From assembly GCF_016765695.1 (NCBI RefSeq), contig NZ_JAETGO010000045.1, positions 1 through 64,000 of the forward strand: 64,000 nucleotides of DNA, written 5' to 3'. Shown here piece after piece: positions 60,981 through 64,000 of the stretch; the first letter of the stretch is position 1, and every line of letters begins with the position of its first letter. The position numbers were made by a program, and so were the translations under genes. The stretch is from Sporosalibacterium faouarense (GTDB taxonomy: Bacteria > Bacillota > Clostridia > Tissierellales > VENL01). The notes under the pieces were generated by a model that did not search any database, was not told the origin of the DNA, and saw only the letters and a list, made by a program, of their open reading frames with translations.

Positions 60981-62183
60981 CTAATTTTTATCTTCTTTTA
61001 ATTTTTTGGCCATAACTTGACCTATTTTAATGCAACCTTTGATATCTTCTTCAGTAGCAGAGCTTTTTGCTTCCACCGAGTCAGTAATTAACTCAAATTT
61101 ACTTTCAGCAGCGAATTTTTCGAGATTATTAACTCCACCACCACTCCAGCTATAAGAACCAAAAATAGCTAAATAGCGATTTTTTAAGTTCCTATTTTTA
61201 AGTTTATGAACTAGTTCTCTAATTGGTGGGAATAGAGAAGCATTATAAGCACAAGATCCTAAAATCAATCCTTTATACTTCCAAATGTCACTTAATAAAT
61301 ATGATGGATGGGTTTTTGATGCATCATATACTTTGATATTTTTTATTCCTTCTTGAGCCAATGACCTAGCAATGGTATCAGCCATTTGCCCAGTATTGCC
61401 ATACATTGTACCATAAACTATGACAACACCTTCCTCACCTTCATATTTACTCCATTTATCATATAGAGATATAACCAAGTCTAAATCATTTCTCCAAATA
61501 GGGCCATGGGTTGAACAAATATATTTAATATCTACATCAGATAATTTTTTTATTGCTTTTTGTACCATTGGACCATATTTGCCAACTATATTTGAATAAT
61601 ATCGTCTCATTTCATCTTCAAAGAGATGTAAATCTACTTGATCGTCAAATATTCCACCATCAAGAGTGCCGAAGCTACCAAAGGCATCTCCAGAGAATAA
61701 TATGTTATTATTTTCTTCATAAGTCATCATAGTTTCAGGCCAGTGAACCATAGGGGTCATATAAAACTTTAACTTGTGATTTCCTAAGTCTAATACATCT
61801 CCTTCATCAATTGTTTCAACATTTTCATTTATCCTATAAAAATCATCAATCATACCAATTGTTTTTTTATTACCAACAATTTTAATTTCAGGATAAAGCT
61901 TAGTTATTGCACGTAATAATCCGGAATGATCAGGTTCCATATGATTTACAATAAGATAATCAATTTTCTTATCTTTTCCTATAATACTTTGAATTTTATC
62001 AATGTATTCATAGAAATAATCCCCTTGAACTGTATCTATTAATGCTACCTTTTCATCATTTATAAGATATGAATTATATGCAACACCGTGGGGAAGGGGC
62101 CAAAGATTCTCAAAAAGCTCTAAGGTTCTGTTATTAACACCAATATAATGTACATCCTTCGTTATATTAACCGAATTAAGCAT
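60981..62183 (-). CDS. Flavodiiron protein, copy 3
   Basis: A 400-residue flavodiiron protein. Ligands His81-x-Glu83-x-Asp85-His86, His147, Asp166 and His226 are complete; the flavodoxin domain starts near 254 (GVVIVYGTMYGNTGQMA) and has GSYSWSGGG at the flavin. ATG 62183 follows AGGAGG; the frame extends to 62222 without a ribosome site. It has no FNR-type palindrome, so it is regulated differently from copy 2. The formate/nitrite channel gene lies upstream in the same direction. Confidence 0.94.
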   Translation of the reverse strand: MLNSVNITKDVHYIGVNNRTLELFENLWPLPHGVAYNSYLINDEKVALIDTVQGDYFYEYIDKIQSIIGKDKKIDYLIVNHMEPDHSGLLRAITKLYPEIKIVGNKKTIGMIDDFYRINENVETIDEGDVLDLGNHKLKFYMTPMVHWPETMMTYEENNNILFSGDAFGSFGTLDGGIFDDQVDLHLFEDEMRRYYSNIVGKYGPMVQKAIKKLSDVDIKYICSTHGPIWRNDLDLVISLYDKWSKYEGEEGVVIVYGTMYGNTGQMADTIARSLAQEGIKNIKVYDASKTHPSYLLSDIWKYKGLILGSCAYNASLFPPIRELVHKLKNRNLKNRYLAIFGSYSWSGGGVNNLEKFAAESKFELITDSVEAKSSATEEDIKGCIKIGQVMAKKLKEDKN

Positions 62184-62356
62184 GATACTACCTCCTAAAT
62201 TAATCTTCTCGCAATATATCAAAAATATATATACCTATATAATACTAAATTAAACACTTAATTTTAGAATTCACTTTAAATAACGTAAATCCAACTTTAT
62301 ATAATAAGTAAATAATATAAAAAAGTGAGTTATAAAGGACTTGATTTTCCATGAAT

Positions 62357-63136
62357 TTATTTCTTAGCAGGCAATATATAAGTTATATAATAAACTCCAG
62401 GAACTATTATAGCTCCCCCGACTATATTACCTAATGTAACTGGAATGAGATTATTATACCATATTTCTAGCCATGAGTTAGTGATACCTGAAAACTTTCC
62501 TAAAGATAGGAAGAACATATTTGCTATAGAGTGTTCATATCCAGATAATACAAATAACATTATAGGAAACCATGTTGCCAAAATTCTAGAAGTGATATCT
62601 CTAGCAGCAGTACCCATCCATACTGCTAGAACAACTATGAAGTTACAGAGTATTGCTCTGATAAAAGCTTCTCCAAAGGTTAATGATAGTTTGCTTTCAC
62701 TTATTTTAATTGCTAGATTCAAAGCATTTTCTTGTAAAAGATTAGAATAGCTAATTGACCATGCAAGAATAATTGAGCCGATAAAATTACCTAAGTACAC
62801 AAGAAACCAATTTCTTAATAGCTGTTTTAATGTTATTTTTTTACTAGCTAAGGCTAAAGTCATAAGATTATTCCCTGTAAAGAGTTCTGCTCCTGCTATA
62901 ACAACTAGCATAAGACCTACTGGAAAAACAAAGGCTCCCAAAAATTTCATAAGACCAATATCTATATTGCTTAGAGATTGCATTACAATAATGTCCCCAT
63001 ATGCTCCTAAGCCTATGAAAATTCCAGCCATAATGGCGAGAAGAAGAGTTCGTACTATAGATAGTTTGGCTTTAGTCTCTCCGGCTATTATAGTATATTC
63101 TGCTACTTCAGAAGGAGCTAAATATCTTTTCTCCAT
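62357..63136 (-). CDS. Formate/nitrite transporter (FocA/NirC family)
   Basis: A 259-residue channel with six membrane segments. GAELFTGNNLM after segment two and NFIGSI and LCNFIVVLAVWM are FNT signatures; GYEHSIANMFF carries the central gating histidine. It moves formate, nitrite or hydrosulfide across the membrane. The next leftward gene (flavodiiron copy 3) starts 174 bases on; nitrite/NO chemistry would connect them, but separate promoters are likely. Confidence 0.92.
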   Translation of the reverse strand: MEKRYLAPSEVAEYTIIAGETKAKLSIVRTLLLAIMAGIFIGLGAYGDIIVMQSLSNIDIGLMKFLGAFVFPVGLMLVVIAGAELFTGNNLMTLALASKKITLKQLLRNWFLVYLGNFIGSIILAWSISYSNLLQENALNLAIKISESKLSLTFGEAFIRAILCNFIVVLAVWMGTAARDITSRILATWFPIMLFVLSGYEHSIANMFFLSLGKFSGITNSWLEIWYNNLIPVTLGNIVGGAIIVPGVYYITYILPAKK

Positions 63137-63270
63137 AAAATGTCATCCTTTTTTCTTATTTTGTTCTTATTTTTTCAGTTTTCAAAGCAAAAAATACTAA
63201 TAGATAAGTAAAGTATAATATTGTTAATTACCATAAGTGTCATAATATAAAAGGAGATGAATTTAAAGGT

Positions 63271-63546
63271 ATGAAAATAACTGGAATAAAGAGTATTGAA
63301 AAATTAGGTGATTCTATTAATGTGTTAGTCGATGTTGATATTGGAGCCGATAAAGCAAATGAATGGGAATTGACAAATGCAATTATCTCAGTAATGTATA
63401 CAAAGGAAAAAGACGGATTTACAGAGTATATGGAGCTATTAGATAGAGGAATAATAGTACATGGTTATGAAATAAGTCCAAATGAAGAAAAGAAAATTAT
63501 TGATTATTTAGAGAATAATGATATACCTAATCGTTTAAATGATTAA
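63271..63546 (+). CDS. Small soluble protein, unknown
   Basis: Ninety-one acidic residues, alternating beta strands and helices (INVLVDVDIGADKANEWELTN; ...EKKIIDYLENNDIP). No family recognised. AAAGGAG is 15 bases upstream and AAAGG is next to the ATG. Followed by a dispersed repeat element. Confidence 0.6.
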   Translation: MKITGIKSIEKLGDSINVLVDVDIGADKANEWELTNAIISVMYTKEKDGFTEYMELLDRGIIVHGYEISPNEEKKIIDYLENNDIPNRLND

Positions 63547-63565
63547 TTATGACTTTTCTTATATT

Positions 63566-63725
63566 GATGAAATTGCATATTGAAATTTTATGCAAGATTA
63601 TATTCTCGTGACTCCGGTATTAGCCACTTTGTTATTTAATTTAAGGAAAAAGTGACTGAATAAGTCGCAACTCCGATGAAAATCTTGAAAAAATATATTT
63701 AATTTGTAAATATGCAATTTCCTCA
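63566..63725. repeat. Dispersed inverted-repeat element, copy 4 (160 bases, MITE-like)
   Basis: TGATGAAATTGCATATT at the left and AATATGCAATTTCCTCA at the right are 17-base inverted ends with one mismatch. The interior can fold back (CAAGAT/ATCTTG and GTGACT-type arms). It encodes nothing. This is the largest and most complete copy of the family. Confidence 0.65.
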
Positions 63726-63751
63726 TATTAAATATAAGGGAGAAATTCTTT

Positions 63752-63789
63752 AAAAGACTCAGCAATGAAAAATTGGGAGTCTTTTTTTT
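63752..63789 (+). terminator. Intrinsic terminator
   Basis: AAAAGACTC (63752-63760) pairs with GAGTCTTTT (63777-63785), followed by a T run. It may end the transcript of the 63271 gene after reading through the repeat. Confidence 0.75.
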
Positions 63790-63837
63790 ATAATTCAAAA
63801 AATATAAAATAAATTTCATTTCAATTTTTAATAATAT

Positions 63838-64000
63838 TAAATATTTAATAATTATATTTTAAAATATAAAACTATAATTAAAAAAATTAATAATTTACAT
63901 TGACAAAATTTAAATTCATGAATATAATTAAAATATAAATACATAATAATTAATATTATTAATATAAAAATAAATAAAATAAATCTAGAATTAAAATATG
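63838..64000. other. Extremely AT-rich region at window edge
   Basis: About 160 bases with hardly any G or C. No gene is visible within the window; it precedes whatever lies to the right and contains the promoter described separately. Confidence 0.6.
63900..63928 (+). promoter_or_regulatory. Perfect consensus housekeeping promoter facing right
   Basis: TTGACA (63900-63905), 17 bases, TATAAT (63923-63928): every base matches the sigma-A consensus, inside very AT-rich DNA that also resembles an UP element. It should drive a strong transcript beyond the window. Confidence 0.8.

Noticed and set aside
1-64000. CRISPR arrays, rRNA or tRNA genes, intact insertion sequences or prophage
   Set aside because: I looked for regular repeats with spacers, tRNA arms, rRNA cores, transposase and phage structural genes and saw none. 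tRNA detection by eye is not exhaustive.

Overview
The window looks like chromosomal DNA of a low-GC (roughly 30 % G+C), endospore-forming anaerobe of the Clostridia/Tissierellia type. The evidence is an alpha/beta small acid-soluble spore protein gene, a spoVAC-spoVAD-spoVAE operon, three flavodiiron proteins, Gram-positive S-box and L-box riboswitches, strong AGGAGG-type ribosome binding sites and frequent TTG/GTG starts. I cannot name the genus from sequence alone. I see no rRNA, tRNA, CRISPR array or intact insertion sequence.

Layout. 1-3540: the end of a mannitol-type PTS permease, a 1-phosphofructokinase-like kinase, a sorbose-1-phosphate-reductase-like dehydrogenase and HPr. 3655-7530: two small membrane proteins, then a leftward metN-metI-metQ methionine importer behind two tandem SAM-type riboswitches, the upstream one an unusual P4-less variant. 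7800-15990: a flavodiiron protein and a run of single genes (LapA-like, HD hydrolase, methyltransferase, DUF3231, PAS sensor kinase, dicarboxylate symporter, membrane protein). 16440-19900: an RRNPP-type HTH-TPR regulator overlapping a 46-residue secreted-peptide gene, an M23/LysM/G5 peptidase and a metal-sensing ArsR repressor with its operator. 20080-27850: a TetR-GNAT pair, a lamin-tail/phospholipase-D-like lipoprotein, a papain-fold hydrolase, a second flavodiiron protein, three tiny paralogous hydrophobic proteins and an NlpC/P60 gene with no ordinary start codon.

28240-37870 is one rightward Tad-like (type IV pilus / type II secretion) operon: two ParA/MinD-like proteins (one with a broken P-loop), a SAF-domain protein, a TadA ATPase, two TadB/C-like membrane proteins and four single-anchor pilin-like proteins. 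A GAF-GGDEF cyclase follows. 39875-48660 is the lysine operon under two tandem lysine riboswitches: lysA, lysC, dapF, asd, dapA, dapB, dapH and an aminotransferase, which is the N-acetyl variant of the diaminopimelate pathway.

48736-52730 is a nitrosative/oxidative stress group: an FNR-like regulator with four Fe-S-type cysteines, the iron-sulfur repair protein RIC, a carboxymuconolactone-decarboxylase-like protein, a hemerythrin and two membrane proteins. The ric promoter and the promoter of the flavodiiron gene at 25538 carry the same palindrome, TTTGAC-N4-GTCAAA, at the same distance from TATAAT. This points to a shared activator, most simply the FNR-like protein. 52900-56585 holds spore genes (SASP and a spoVA2mob-like operon). 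56600-63550 holds a DUF4097 protein, an OmpR-type two-component system divergent from a secreted helical protein, a third flavodiiron protein and a formate/nitrite channel. A small family of dispersed inverted repeats (TGAGGAAATTGCATATT ends) lies between genes from 47.4 kb rightwards. The last 170 bases are almost pure A+T and contain a perfect consensus promoter pointing off the right edge.
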